Assembly: GCA_964577175.1 (NCBI GenBank)
Contig: CAZNYC010000092.1
Span: 1-16,736 of the forward strand
Length of the DNA: 16,736 nt
Direction of reading: 5' to 3'
Source of the DNA: BS750m-G62 sp964577175
GTDB lineage: Bacteria > Planctomycetota > Phycisphaerae > FEN-1346
Shown: in pieces, positions 1-7,780 of the stretch
Position numbering within the stretch: position 1 is the stretch's first letter
How the letters are laid out: each line of letters begins with the position of its first letter
The notes under the pieces: generated by a model
Told to the model about the DNA's origin: nothing
Databases searched by the model: none
What the model saw: the letters and a program-made list of their open reading frames with translations, nothing else
Program-made: the position numbers and the translations under genes

Positions 1-140
1 CGGTACGTCTGCGGCGCGTACTCTTTGCACTTCCGCTCGGCATGTAGGCCGCGGCGTGCCGCGGCCTACGACTTGCGGTACGTCTGCGGCACGTACTCTT
101 TGCACTTCCGCCCGGCATGTAGGCCGCGGCCTACGACTTG
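1..140. repeat. Two tandem units repeating the 3' end of the phosphofructokinase gene
   Basis: Unit 1 (1-75) and unit 2 (76-140) are near-identical. They differ by two substitutions and by a 10-bp insertion (56-65) in unit 1. Both resemble the last 12 or so codons of the adjacent minus-strand gene, whose own copy begins at 141. Read on the minus strand, unit 2 encodes CKEYVPQTYRKS and a stop, against CQAYVPQTYRKS in the gene itself. Each unit holds a palindrome: a perfect 16-bp gtaggccgcggcctac at 119-134, and 12-bp arms (44-55 and 58-69) around a 2-nt spacer. The array may continue beyond the window edge. The unit-2 peptide lies in a different frame from the gene, so it is not a readthrough extension. 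Confidence 0.8.
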
Positions 141-1426
141 CGATAGGTCTGCGGCACGTACGCCTGGCACTGTTTCTCGGCGAAGATGGGGTCGAACCGC
201 GTGAACCGCTGCCGCCCGTCGACGAGCGGCACGCTGGGCCAGTCCTCCCCGATGAGCGGCCGGGCGTACTCGACGAACCCGTCGGTCACGTCGCGGCGGC
301 TGTCGGCGATCCAGTCGGCGGGGAACGCCCGCTCCGAGTTCGCGACCTTCTCCAGCGGCACCTTGTCGTACCGGACGCGGTACACGCTGCCGGGTTCGCG
401 GAGGATGGTGGCCATCCAGCCGGAGCCTTCCTCGGCGGCGAGGTGGGCGGCCTTCGCCCCCACCTTGTACGCCTCGTCGAGGTCCACCGTCGAGGCGTAG
501 ATCATGTTGTGCCGCTGGTCCGTCCCGGCCACGTTGCAGCGGGCCGAGCCGGAGACGGGCAGGCCCTGCTCGTTGAGGTAGGCCGTCACGACGCCGGCGG
601 CGGTGGCCTTCGAGGCGGAGAACTGGACGTGGCCGAACGAATCCCGCCGCTCGCCCAGGTCGCCCACGTCGAACCCCTCGCTGACGACGACCACGCACCG
701 GCCGCTCTCGCGGAGTTCGTCGGCGACGCCGTCGGCGAGTTCCTCCAGGCTGACGCCCGCCTCGGCCATGTAGATGTGAAGGGGGAGGTTGCGGCCCGGG
801 TCCGCCAGCCGCGCCGCCGCCGGGATGAAACCGATCTTGCGGCCCATGGCCTGGAGCACCAGGACGGGGTCGGCCGGGCACGAGCCGGCGTTCTCCTCGT
901 TCGCCCCCTGCACGGCGAGGGCCCAGTACCGGGCCACGCTGCCGTAGCCGGGCGTGTGGTCGATGAGTTGGAACGCCGAATCGCCCACGTCGTTGTCGAT
1001 GGTCTTCGGCACGCCGGTCGAGACGAGGTCGAGGCCCCGGTCCCCGGCCAGCAGCGCGATCTTGTGGGCCGTGTCCATCGAATCGTTGCCGCCCGTGTAG
1101 AAGAAGTACCCCACGTCGTGGGCCTTCATCACTTCGACGACGCGCTCGAAGTCTTCGTCCTGGCCCGCTTTCAGTTTGTAGCGGCACGTGCCGATGGCCC
1201 CGGCGGCGGGGGTCGTGCGGAGGAGGGCGATCTCCTCGCGCGGCTGGGCCGAAAGGTCCAGCAGTTCCTCCTTCAGCACGCCCTCGATACCGTGCCAGGC
1301 GGCGTAGACGGTGCCGAACGTCTCGGGACGGGCGACGCACGTTTCCACGACCCCCCGGATCGAATTGTTGATGACGGGGCTCGGCCCGCCGGACTGGGCG
1401 ACGATGACGTTACGTGGTTGGGGCAC
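131..1426 (-). CDS. pfp: 6-phosphofructokinase, PPi-dependent type (Pfp-like)
   Basis: Phosphorylates fructose 6-phosphate to fructose 1,6-bisphosphate in cytoplasmic glycolysis. The 431-residue protein has the PfkA-superfamily signatures in order: N-terminal QSGGPSPVIN (11-20), TGGNDS (111-116), the catalytic PKTIDND (140-146) and MGRK (194-197). In this superfamily the residue after the GGD/GGN position and the residue before TIDND separate donors: Gly/Gly in ATP enzymes, Asp/Lys in PPi enzymes. Here they are Asp and Lys, which favours pyrophosphate as donor and a reversible reaction; the donor is inferred. Asn stands where many family members have the first Asp (GGD). The start is GTG at 1426, with AAGGAG about nine bases upstream. 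It follows the secreted-protein gene by 27 bp and is probably the last gene of the larA operon. The stop is TAG, immediately followed by tandem copies of the gene's own 3' end. Confidence 0.92.
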   Translation of the reverse strand: MPQPRNVIVAQSGGPSPVINNSIRGVVETCVARPETFGTVYAAWHGIEGVLKEELLDLSAQPREEIALLRTTPAAGAIGTCRYKLKAGQDEDFERVVEVMKAHDVGYFFYTGGNDSMDTAHKIALLAGDRGLDLVSTGVPKTIDNDVGDSAFQLIDHTPGYGSVARYWALAVQGANEENAGSCPADPVLVLQAMGRKIGFIPAAARLADPGRNLPLHIYMAEAGVSLEELADGVADELRESGRCVVVVSEGFDVGDLGERRDSFGHVQFSASKATAAGVVTAYLNEQGLPVSGSARCNVAGTDQRHNMIYASTVDLDEAYKVGAKAAHLAAEEGSGWMATILREPGSVYRVRYDKVPLEKVANSERAFPADWIADSRRDVTDGFVEYARPLIGEDWPSVPLVDGRQRFTRFDPIFAEKQCQAYVPQTYRKS

Positions 1427-1453
1427 GGCGGAAATCTCCTTCTCGCCAGGAAT

Positions 1454-3412
1454 TCACTTCGCATCTTCCGCGGGAGGTTCCCGCGGCACCGCCCATATAC
1501 CATCCGGGCCGGTCAAAGGGAAGCGCCATCCTCGCGCCGACCGCCGGAGGCAGAGGATGTAGAGCCGCTCCTCGGTGAACGCCTCCTCGGTCAGTTCCAC
1601 GCCGTCGGGCATCATGACCTTGGGCGACGTGCTGGGATGAGGCGTGTGGATCGTGCCGCGAACGTGGAACGTGACGTACGGTCCCTTCTCGTCCTTGCCG
1701 GCGCGGGTCGGCCTGCCGAGGACGACTTCGTCAGCGCCCCGAATGGCCGCCAGGCGGCGGAGGATCGTGTCGTCGTCGGCGCCGGGCGTCACACCGAAGT
1801 CCAACGCATGGGCCTGCCACCATTCGTCCACGAACTGCCGCACCGTCTTGTACGGAAGGTGGGGCCGCGGGACGCTCTCGTGTGTCGGGTCGACCTGCAA
1901 ATCGAGCCCGGCGGTTTGCATGAAGGCGTCGACCGCCCAGCGGCCGAGGTGCTTGTCGTCGAAATGGGCGGGCAGAAACGGCGCCAACGCCATGGGCGGC
2001 GTCCGCGACCGGTGACGGTAATGCATCAGGACGGTGCGGGGGTCGCGCTCCAGAAACGCCCGCACGACCCGCGGGTCCTTCTCGTCGACGACCGCCAGGT
2101 ACGGTTTGAGATAACCGATGGGGCAGTGGTCGGGCTGTTTGACGGCGTCGTCCAGGAAGGGCCGGAACTGCGGATAGCGAAACAGATGGTCGAACCGGAG
2201 CCCGTTCCAGTACGCCTCCCCTTCCTGCATGCGTCGGATGATCTCGTCGGACGGTCCGGGCCGGCTCGTTCGCCAGAGGAACCTCGCGCGTTGGTACTCG
2301 AGCCACCGCTGGAGCCACGCGTGCCGCTCCTTCGGCGGCAGGTGGAGCAGGGACAGGCGGCGCGCGTGACGGGCCAGGCGCGTCATCGCCTTCTCGTTCC
2401 CCTTCAGGTCCGCCAGCCGCTCAGCCAGCGGCTTGTCGTCGAACTTGCCTTTCGGGTCGTCGTACGAGACCAACCGGCGGATGATCAGGACCTGCCGGAT
2501 CGCCTCGGCGATCGTCTCCTGGTCGTCCGCGTGAAGGACCACGCGTTTCCAGGCTCGGACCGCCTCATTGGGTTTCCCCTGGGCAAGGAGGCGCCCGGCC
2601 TCGCCCCGCAAGGCCTCCGGGTCGGCGGCCTCGTCGGGGTCGGCCGGCTTCACCGTGAAGGTCACGGTGTTGCTCGTCCTGCTGCCGAGGCGGCGCTTCT
2701 CGAACAGGTCGGGCATGGTTTGATGGAGAAACGCGTGCATGTAGTACGTGACGCGGTACGTCCCCGGCTCGAAAGGGTACACGAACTCCGTCCCGTAATA
2801 CGGTTCGCGGAACGAGGTGAGGTCGATCGTCTGCTTCTCGATGCCGTAGATGACCTTGGAGCGGATGACGCCGTCCGGCCCGCTCACGGGGTACTTGAAC
2901 GGGTTGACCTCGTTGCCCGTTTCATCCAGGATGCGGAGGAAGAGCACGCTGAACCGGGCGTACGGGACGAGGGGATGCTCGGGGGCCTGCTCGCCGGCGC
3001 CGGGCGGTCGGTGCGACTCGATGGTCAGCGGCATCGGTTCGCCCCTGCGGAAGTCACGCTTCTCCATCCGGAGGACGGGCGTGAAGAAGTCGGCCCAGTA
3101 CGCTGCCGGGTCGCGCCGCTCGACCGTCACCTGTTGCCAGTGGCCGTGTGTCTCGGCGTAGCCCGCGATGAGTTGCATCAGGAAGTCCAGGTTCGATTCC
3201 GGGTACAGTTCGAATTCGACGCGGTCGGCCTCCGCGGCGCGCTGAAGCCAGTGCAGACGCGTATCGGGCATGGGGTCGTTCGTGACCCTGATTTGCTCGG
3301 TGCGCGCTTCATCGCGCTGCGCAGCGCCGGGCGGCTCACCTTCGGCTGCGCGCGCCGGCACCGCGACCAGCACGACGGCGGCGGACAGGGCCAGGGGGGC
3401 GATCGCGTTCAT
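1454..3412 (-). CDS. Large secreted protein of unknown function
   Basis: I do not recognise the family. From ATG at 3412 the product has 652 residues and opens with a hydrophobic stretch ending VPARA, a good signal peptidase I site near residue 22, so it is probably exported. The N-terminal half has beta-rich segments (for example GTYRVTYYMHAF and NTVTFTVKP) that look like an immunoglobulin-like fold. The middle has a TPR-like helix pair (RLLAQGKPNEAVRAWKRVV). The rest is rich in Trp, Arg and helices, suggesting HEAT- or TPR-like repeats. An in-frame GTG at 3472 would add 20 residues including RKPK, giving a more basic n-region but a 29-bp overlap with larA; neither start has a strong ribosome site, so the choice is open. 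It lies 31 bp after larA and 27 bp before pfp, so co-transcription is likely. No catalytic motif is evident. Confidence 0.75.
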   Translation of the reverse strand: MNAIAPLALSAAVVLVAVPARAAEGEPPGAAQRDEARTEQIRVTNDPMPDTRLHWLQRAAEADRVEFELYPESNLDFLMQLIAGYAETHGHWQQVTVERRDPAAYWADFFTPVLRMEKRDFRRGEPMPLTIESHRPPGAGEQAPEHPLVPYARFSVLFLRILDETGNEVNPFKYPVSGPDGVIRSKVIYGIEKQTIDLTSFREPYYGTEFVYPFEPGTYRVTYYMHAFLHQTMPDLFEKRRLGSRTSNTVTFTVKPADPDEAADPEALRGEAGRLLAQGKPNEAVRAWKRVVLHADDQETIAEAIRQVLIIRRLVSYDDPKGKFDDKPLAERLADLKGNEKAMTRLARHARRLSLLHLPPKERHAWLQRWLEYQRARFLWRTSRPGPSDEIIRRMQEGEAYWNGLRFDHLFRYPQFRPFLDDAVKQPDHCPIGYLKPYLAVVDEKDPRVVRAFLERDPRTVLMHYRHRSRTPPMALAPFLPAHFDDKHLGRWAVDAFMQTAGLDLQVDPTHESVPRPHLPYKTVRQFVDEWWQAHALDFGVTPGADDDTILRRLAAIRGADEVVLGRPTRAGKDEKGPYVTFHVRGTIHTPHPSTSPKVMMPDGVELTEEAFTEERLYILCLRRSARGWRFPLTGPDGIWAVPREPPAEDAK

Positions 3413-3443
3413 CGGGCCTGCTTGGAGAGCGTTTCCGGTCAGC

Positions 3444-4718
3444 TTAGGTTTGCGCGTCTGCGTTGCGTTCACTCTTCAAACGGTACAGCGTCTCGCCGGC
3501 GTGGTCAACCAGGAGCACGCCTTCGTCTTCGCGGTTGATCCAGTCGGCGGCGCGGACCGTCCGCGGGTCCAGGTAGCCGAGGGCGATGCGGTCGCACCGC
3601 TCCTTCGGGATGCCGGTGGCCAGGGTCACGCGGATGCGCGGTTCCTCCACGCCGTTGCAGTAGGTGCCCAGGCCGCGGACGTGCGTGGAGTGGGCCATCA
3701 CGCCGCCGGGTACGTCCGCAAACTTGTCCATCTGCTCGCGGAAGTAGTCGAGGCAGTGGTACCCGATCTTATCCAGGATGTGCCCGTGCGTGTAGGAGAC
3801 CTCCGTGATGTGCGGGGCGTAGATGATGAGTTCGCCGCCGTCGGCCACCACGGGTTCGAGTTTGTACATAACCTTGCCGGCCACCCAGAGGTCGTCGTAC
3901 ATTTCCGGGGCGATACCGAGCACCTTCTCGTACGGGTGGTCGACGTACCGGATGTGGACCTGGGCCGAGAGGTCCGCTGCCGCGCCGTACGCCTCTACGG
4001 GAGAGCCGATGAAGAGCCCTTTGAGCCCCTCGCGGGTGACGACCATGTCGAAGTTCGTCAGCGGCACGTGGATTTCCGCCACGGCCCGGTCGATGACCCG
4101 GCGGACCACGGTATCCTTGACGCCGTTGATCTTCCAGTTCGTGACCAGCGCGCCCAGCCAGTGGAAGAAGTGGATGATCTCCGGCCCCGCCACGCCGGGG
4201 AAGAGGTACTTGTGCCCGCCGGAGAAGCCGACCACCTCGTGCGGAAAGGTCGGCCCCACGATGAACACGTGGTCGTAGTCGAAGAGGCGGCGATTGATCC
4301 GGACGGGCACCTCGCGGGCGTAGCGGCCGTCGGTCAGGCGGTCCATCTCCTCGGCGGGGAGGGTGGTGACCGTCGTCAGCGCCTCGGCGTTGTCCCACTC
4401 GTGGTTGAAGATGCCGACGTCGCCGTACGTTCCCTGCCGCTCCTCGGCGTCCATGTCGAGCATCGTCAGGATCTTCGCCTCCGGCATCGGCTGGTGCGTG
4501 CCGAGGGCGATGAGGAAATCGAGCCCGTCGGCGCGGTCCGCGAGCAGGTCCGCCAGGGTGCGGAACATGAGGCCGATGGGGGCGGTGCGGGTCGAGTCCG
4601 GAATGAGGGCGAGGATGCGCTTGCCCTCCAGGCGGAGGCCGGCGAGCGCCTCTTCACAGAAGGCGCGGACCTCGGTGTCGGCCAGGCGGCCTTCCTTGTG
4701 TCCGCGTCCGATGAGCAC
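3444..4718 (-). CDS. larA: LarA-family nickel-dependent racemase (DUF2088 domain)
   Basis: Resembles lactate racemase LarA, which interconverts hydroxy-acid enantiomers using a nickel-pincer nucleotide covalently attached to a lysine. The 424-residue length equals that of characterised LarA. Candidate cofactor and catalytic residues fall in the right order and spacing: H75 (GTHQPM), H106, H160 (FPHEVVGFSGG), K170 (GGHKYLFPG, the likely cofactor-bearing lysine) and H186 (FFHW). The 10- and 16-residue gaps around K170 match those of Lactobacillus LarA (H174, K184, H200). The substrate cannot be told, since LarA homologs act on several hydroxy acids. The cofactor-synthesis genes larB, larC and larE are not in the window. 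The start is GTG at 4718 with AAAGGA upstream. It heads the larA-secreted protein-pfp run and is preceded by a palindromic repeat. The C-terminal part has a long conserved segment of the family (HGHILDKIGYH). Confidence 0.85.
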   Translation of the reverse strand: MLIGRGHKEGRLADTEVRAFCEEALAGLRLEGKRILALIPDSTRTAPIGLMFRTLADLLADRADGLDFLIALGTHQPMPEAKILTMLDMDAEERQGTYGDVGIFNHEWDNAEALTTVTTLPAEEMDRLTDGRYAREVPVRINRRLFDYDHVFIVGPTFPHEVVGFSGGHKYLFPGVAGPEIIHFFHWLGALVTNWKINGVKDTVVRRVIDRAVAEIHVPLTNFDMVVTREGLKGLFIGSPVEAYGAAADLSAQVHIRYVDHPYEKVLGIAPEMYDDLWVAGKVMYKLEPVVADGGELIIYAPHITEVSYTHGHILDKIGYHCLDYFREQMDKFADVPGGVMAHSTHVRGLGTYCNGVEEPRIRVTLATGIPKERCDRIALGYLDPRTVRAADWINREDEGVLLVDHAGETLYRLKSERNADAQT

Positions 4719-4797
4719 GAGGTTCCTTTCCGGGGCTTCAGCGCCTGAGACGTTTGGCTGAAGTCCTGTTTAACGGCTGTAGAGTTAAAACGCAGAT

Positions 4798-4895
4798 GTC
4801 ATTCTGAGGCCTCGCTTGCGAGGCCGAAGAATCTCGCCGTGCGAAAGGCGACAAGGCGAGATTCTTCGTCTGCCTTGCGGCCTCCTCAGAATGAC
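4798..4895. repeat. 98-bp imperfect palindrome (REP/MITE-like hairpin element)
   Basis: The element lies between the sulfatase 3' end and larA. It has perfect 12-bp terminal inverted repeats beginning gtcattctgagg (4798-4809 and 4884-4895) and perfect 14-bp inner arms (4825-4838 and 4855-4868) around a 16-nt loop. A separate 7-bp hairpin, gcctcgc/gcgaggc, sits in the left arm at 4809-4824. Elements that begin and end with this CATTCTGAG sequence recur between genes in many bacterial genomes. As RNA it could fold strongly and separate the sulfatase transcript from larA. It encodes no credible protein. Confidence 0.85.
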
Positions 4896-4924
4896 AACCA
4901 TGAAAACCCCTTTTACCTGGTTTA

Positions 4925-6412
4925 TCAATTCTTCTGCCGCTGTTTCTTCCGGTGCGCCTCCCAGCGGGGGTTCTTGCCCCACTCGCCGGCCTTGGCCGGA
5001 TCGTGGTCCGGGTTCGGCTCGGGCAGCGGCGCCCCGAGTTCCTTCCGCCAGGCGTGGAGTTTCCTTTTCAGTGCCGCGGCCTTGTCGGGCATCTTGGCCG
5101 CCAGGTTCGTCGTCTCGCCGATATCCTCGGCCAGATTGTACAGTTCCAGCTGGTCGTCCTGGAGGAAGTGGATGAGTTTGAAGTTGCCCTCGCGGACGGC
5201 CAGGGCCGGCGTCGAGTGGTGATACGTCGGATAGTACCAGTACAGCGTGTCGCGCGGGAGGCGGTCCTCGCCGCGGAGCAGCGGCACGAGGCTGGCGCCG
5301 TCGATCGGCTGGGCCGGCCGCTCGGCGATCGCCGCCGCGTCGAGCAGCGTCGGGAGAAAATCGTTTGAGATGACCGGCCACCGGCAGGTCGAACCCGCCT
5401 CCGTCACGCCGGGCCATCGGACGATGAGCGGCACGCGGATGCCGCCCTCGTACAGGCTCCCCTTGAACCCACGCAGCGGCGCGTTGGTGGTGATGCGCGG
5501 CCCCTTGCCGGTGAAAATCTGGTCCAGGCCGCCGTTGTCGGAGTAGAAGATGACGACCGTGTTCTCGGCCAGGCCGAGGTGCTCCAGCGCCTCCAGGCAC
5601 ACGCCGACGGACTCGTCCATCGCCTCGCACATGGCGGCGTAGACGGGATAGATGGGCGTCTCCTGCCGCTTTGCCTTCGCCTCGTACTTCTCCACGAGTT
5701 CGTCGCGGGCCTGGCAGACGATGTGCACCGCGTGGTGCGAGAGGAAACAGAGGAACGGCTCGTCGCGATGGGCGGCCATGAACTGGACGGCCTGTTTCGT
5801 GAGCGGCCCCACGCGTTTGCCGGGGTTCGCGTTCGCGAACGCCTTGACCTTGGCCGCAAAGTCGGAGGGCAGGGCCTGGAGCCCCTCGTCGCCCCGCGGC
5901 GGACGGACGTACCCCTGCCGAAGCGGGCTGTGCCCGAGATGCCACTTGCCGAGGCTCGCCGAGACGTACCCGCCGGGCGCGAGCGCCTCGGCGAGCGTGG
6001 CGGACTCCAGCGGCAGGGCCAGTCGGTTCGGCGGCGGGATGAGTTTCTCATACGGCCGCCAATGACCCGGGATGAAATCGTAGATGCCCGTCCGGGCCGT
6101 GTACTGGCCCGTCTGGATGCTCGACCGAGCGGGCGAGCAGACGGGGGCGGCGTAGGCGTCCGTGAACCGCATCCCCTGGGTGGCCAGGCGGTCGATGACC
6201 GGCGTCTCGATGAACGGGTTGCCGTAGCAGCCGAGGTCCGACCAGCCGAGGTCGTCGGCGAGGATGAAGAGGACGTTCGGCGCCTTGTGCCTCTCCCGGG
6301 CGCCGCCGCGCATGGTCGTAGGCGTGCAGGCGGGCAGGGCGGCGGCACCGGCCCCGGCGGCCAGGAGGCGCAGCAGGGCCGAGCGGCGGGTCAGACCGGC
6401 GTGGCGTGTCAT
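4925..6412 (-). CDS. Exported type I sulfatase (arylsulfatase family)
   Basis: Hydrolyses sulfate esters, most likely on polysaccharides or glycosaminoglycan-like substrates, outside the cytoplasm. The 495-residue protein starts with a twin-arginine-like leader (TRRSALLRLL) and a hydrophobic stretch ending LPAC at residue 29, a plausible lipobox, so it may be a Tat-exported lipoprotein. The sulfatase core follows: metal-binding DD (53-54), CSPAR (92-96) whose Cys92 would be converted to formylglycine, KWHLG (156-160), the YSDNGG motif (D292, N293), and FKGSLYEGGIRVPL (316-329), a conserved sulfatase segment. The C-terminal tail is basic and rich in Lys, Arg and Gln. The start is ATG at 6412 with AAAGGA upstream. 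No carbohydrate-utilisation partner or formylglycine-generating enzyme is adjacent. Hairpin repeats flank the gene on both sides, suggesting an independent unit. Confidence 0.92.
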   Translation of the reverse strand: MTRHAGLTRRSALLRLLAAGAGAAALPACTPTTMRGGARERHKAPNVLFILADDLGWSDLGCYGNPFIETPVIDRLATQGMRFTDAYAAPVCSPARSSIQTGQYTARTGIYDFIPGHWRPYEKLIPPPNRLALPLESATLAEALAPGGYVSASLGKWHLGHSPLRQGYVRPPRGDEGLQALPSDFAAKVKAFANANPGKRVGPLTKQAVQFMAAHRDEPFLCFLSHHAVHIVCQARDELVEKYEAKAKRQETPIYPVYAAMCEAMDESVGVCLEALEHLGLAENTVVIFYSDNGGLDQIFTGKGPRITTNAPLRGFKGSLYEGGIRVPLIVRWPGVTEAGSTCRWPVISNDFLPTLLDAAAIAERPAQPIDGASLVPLLRGEDRLPRDTLYWYYPTYHHSTPALAVREGNFKLIHFLQDDQLELYNLAEDIGETTNLAAKMPDKAAALKRKLHAWRKELGAPLPEPNPDHDPAKAGEWGKNPRWEAHRKKQRQKN

Positions 6413-6440
6413 GGCGTTCCTTTCACGTTTTGCGCATTAC

Positions 6441-6576
6441 GCGGCGGGTCTCCGCACCCGCCGCGCCGGCCGCTTCGAGCGCGGTGGGTACGGAGACCCA
6501 CCGCGCTTTCCGCCAGGCGCATGGCCGGCTCGGTCTTGCCGTCCGGGTGCGCGGTGCCCACGACGGGGCACCGCGC
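6441..6576. repeat. Cluster of three REP-like hairpins
   Basis: Three perfect inverted repeats lie in a row in the gap between pdxB and the sulfatase. The first has 9-bp arms, gcggcgggt at 6441-6449 and its complement at 6456-6464. The second has 11-bp arms at 6479-6489 and 6496-6506. The third has 11-bp arms at 6549-6559 and 6566-6576. All have six-base loops (ctccgc, acggag, acgacg), and the arms share a gcggtgggt-like core. A fourth relative lies at 16623-16650. They may act as transcript-end or mRNA-stability structures downstream of pdxB. Confidence 0.85.
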
Positions 6577-6588
6577 CTACGATGTTCC

Positions 6589-7749
6589 TCACCCCGAGCC
6601 GGCCGGCGTCTCGACCGGGAAATCGACGGCGGCCAGCGTCCCGGTCACGGCCGGGTCGGGCTCGGCCAGGACGGCGATCGTTTCGGGGAACTCGCGGCGG
6701 ACCGGGTAATTGCGGCGGAGCGCCTTGAAGCAGGCCGCCCGTTCCTCCGCCGGCCGCTCGAGCATCGCCCGCAGCCGGGCGTCGTCCGCTTCGATATCAT
6801 ACGCGGCGCGGACGGCCCGTCCAAGGGCTTCCTGGACGCCGGCGCCCGCGGGAATCTCCACGCGCGGGTTCGTCGCCCGCGGCATGAGCGGCGAGGGGTC
6901 CCACGCGCGCTCGATGCCGAAATGCTCGCACAGCGCCTCCAGCACCATCCGCGTACCGTTCACCTTGCCGTCGTAGGAGTACCCGGCCACGTGCGGCGTG
7001 GCGAGGTCCGCCCGCTGGAGGAGGCCGGCGGGGATGGCCGGCTCGTTCTCCCACACGTCCGAGACGAGGGCCCCGAGGCGGCCGCCGTCGACCGCCGCCG
7101 CCAGGGCGTCCGTCTCGGCCACGGCCCCGCGAGACGTGTTCACCAGCCACACGCCCGGCCGCAGAGCCTCGATCGTCTCGCGGTTCACCACGTGATAGGT
7201 GGCGTCGCGGCCGGTGCGCGTCAGCGGCACGTGGAACGTGACGACGTCCGCGTCGGCCATGGCCGCGAACGGGACGTACTTCGGGTCGTTCGTCTGGCGC
7301 GCCAGCGGCGGATCGTTCCGGAGGACGCGGAGGCCGAGGGCCTCCAGCATCCCGGCCAGCCGGCTGCCCACGTTCCCCACGCCGACGATGCCGACCGTCA
7401 GGCCGAAGAGGTCGCGCCCCGTCCGGCGGGCAAGGACGCCGAGGGCTGCCAGGACGTACTCCGCCACGCTCCGCGCGTTCGAGCCCTGGGCGCTGGCGAA
7501 GCCGATGTTCCGGTGGTCCAGGTAGGCCGTATCGACGTGATCCAGGCCGATGGTGGCGGTGGCGACGAAACGGACGCGGCTCTCATTCAGCAGCCGTGAG
7601 TCCACGCGGGTCACACTGCGGACGAGCAGGGCATCGGCGTCGGCGACGGCCTCGGGCGTGATGGCGTCGGCGGGGAGCGCACGGACCTCGCCCACGGGGC
7701 CGAACGCCTCGTCCAGCAGCGGGATGTTCGCGTCGGCGACGATCTTCAT
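6589..7749 (-). CDS. pdxB: Erythronate-4-phosphate dehydrogenase
   Basis: Oxidises 4-phospho-D-erythronate to 2-oxo-3-hydroxy-4-phosphobutanoate, the second step of the DXP-dependent route to pyridoxal 5'-phosphate. The 386-residue protein belongs to the D-2-hydroxyacid dehydrogenase family and reads as PdxB rather than SerA: it opens MKIVADANIP, has the TATIGLDHVD block (64-73), the nucleotide-binding GVGNVG (123-128), NTSRG with R207, DVWENEP with E236, and TPHVAGYSYDGK with H253. The R, E and H positions are one residue off the catalytic triad of E. coli PdxB (208, 237, 254). A C-terminal dimerisation-type extension is present. The start is ATG at 7749, 31 bp after gnd, so the two are probably co-transcribed. 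Gnd feeds the pentose-phosphate pathway, whose product erythrose-4-phosphate is the precursor of the PdxB substrate. Confidence 0.88.
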   Translation of the reverse strand: MKIVADANIPLLDEAFGPVGEVRALPADAITPEAVADADALLVRSVTRVDSRLLNESRVRFVATATIGLDHVDTAYLDHRNIGFASAQGSNARSVAEYVLAALGVLARRTGRDLFGLTVGIVGVGNVGSRLAGMLEALGLRVLRNDPPLARQTNDPKYVPFAAMADADVVTFHVPLTRTGRDATYHVVNRETIEALRPGVWLVNTSRGAVAETDALAAAVDGGRLGALVSDVWENEPAIPAGLLQRADLATPHVAGYSYDGKVNGTRMVLEALCEHFGIERAWDPSPLMPRATNPRVEIPAGAGVQEALGRAVRAAYDIEADDARLRAMLERPAEERAACFKALRRNYPVRREFPETIAVLAEPDPAVTGTLAAVDFPVETPAGSG

Positions 7750-7780
7750 CGCCCGTCCCCCGCGGGGCGGCGGTGCCGGC

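Noticed and set aside
76..130. Readthrough of the phosphofructokinase stop into the repeated tail
   Set aside because: The repeated tail at 76-130 is in a different frame from the gene, so suppression of the TAG would not produce it.
1..140. CRISPR array
   Set aside because: There are only two full units, no spacers of regular length, and the units match the adjacent gene end.
56..3538. A 1160-codon open frame on the plus strand across the phosphofructokinase and secreted-protein genes
   Set aside because: It is antisense to two well-supported genes, is rich in Arg, Gly, Val and His in the manner of GC-rich shadow frames, and has no recognisable domain.
4785..4902. A 38-codon minus-strand frame (beginning MVVILRRPQG) inside the palindromic element
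   Set aside because: It is formed entirely by the inverted repeat, has no ribosome site of note, and repeats of this kind often yield spurious small frames.
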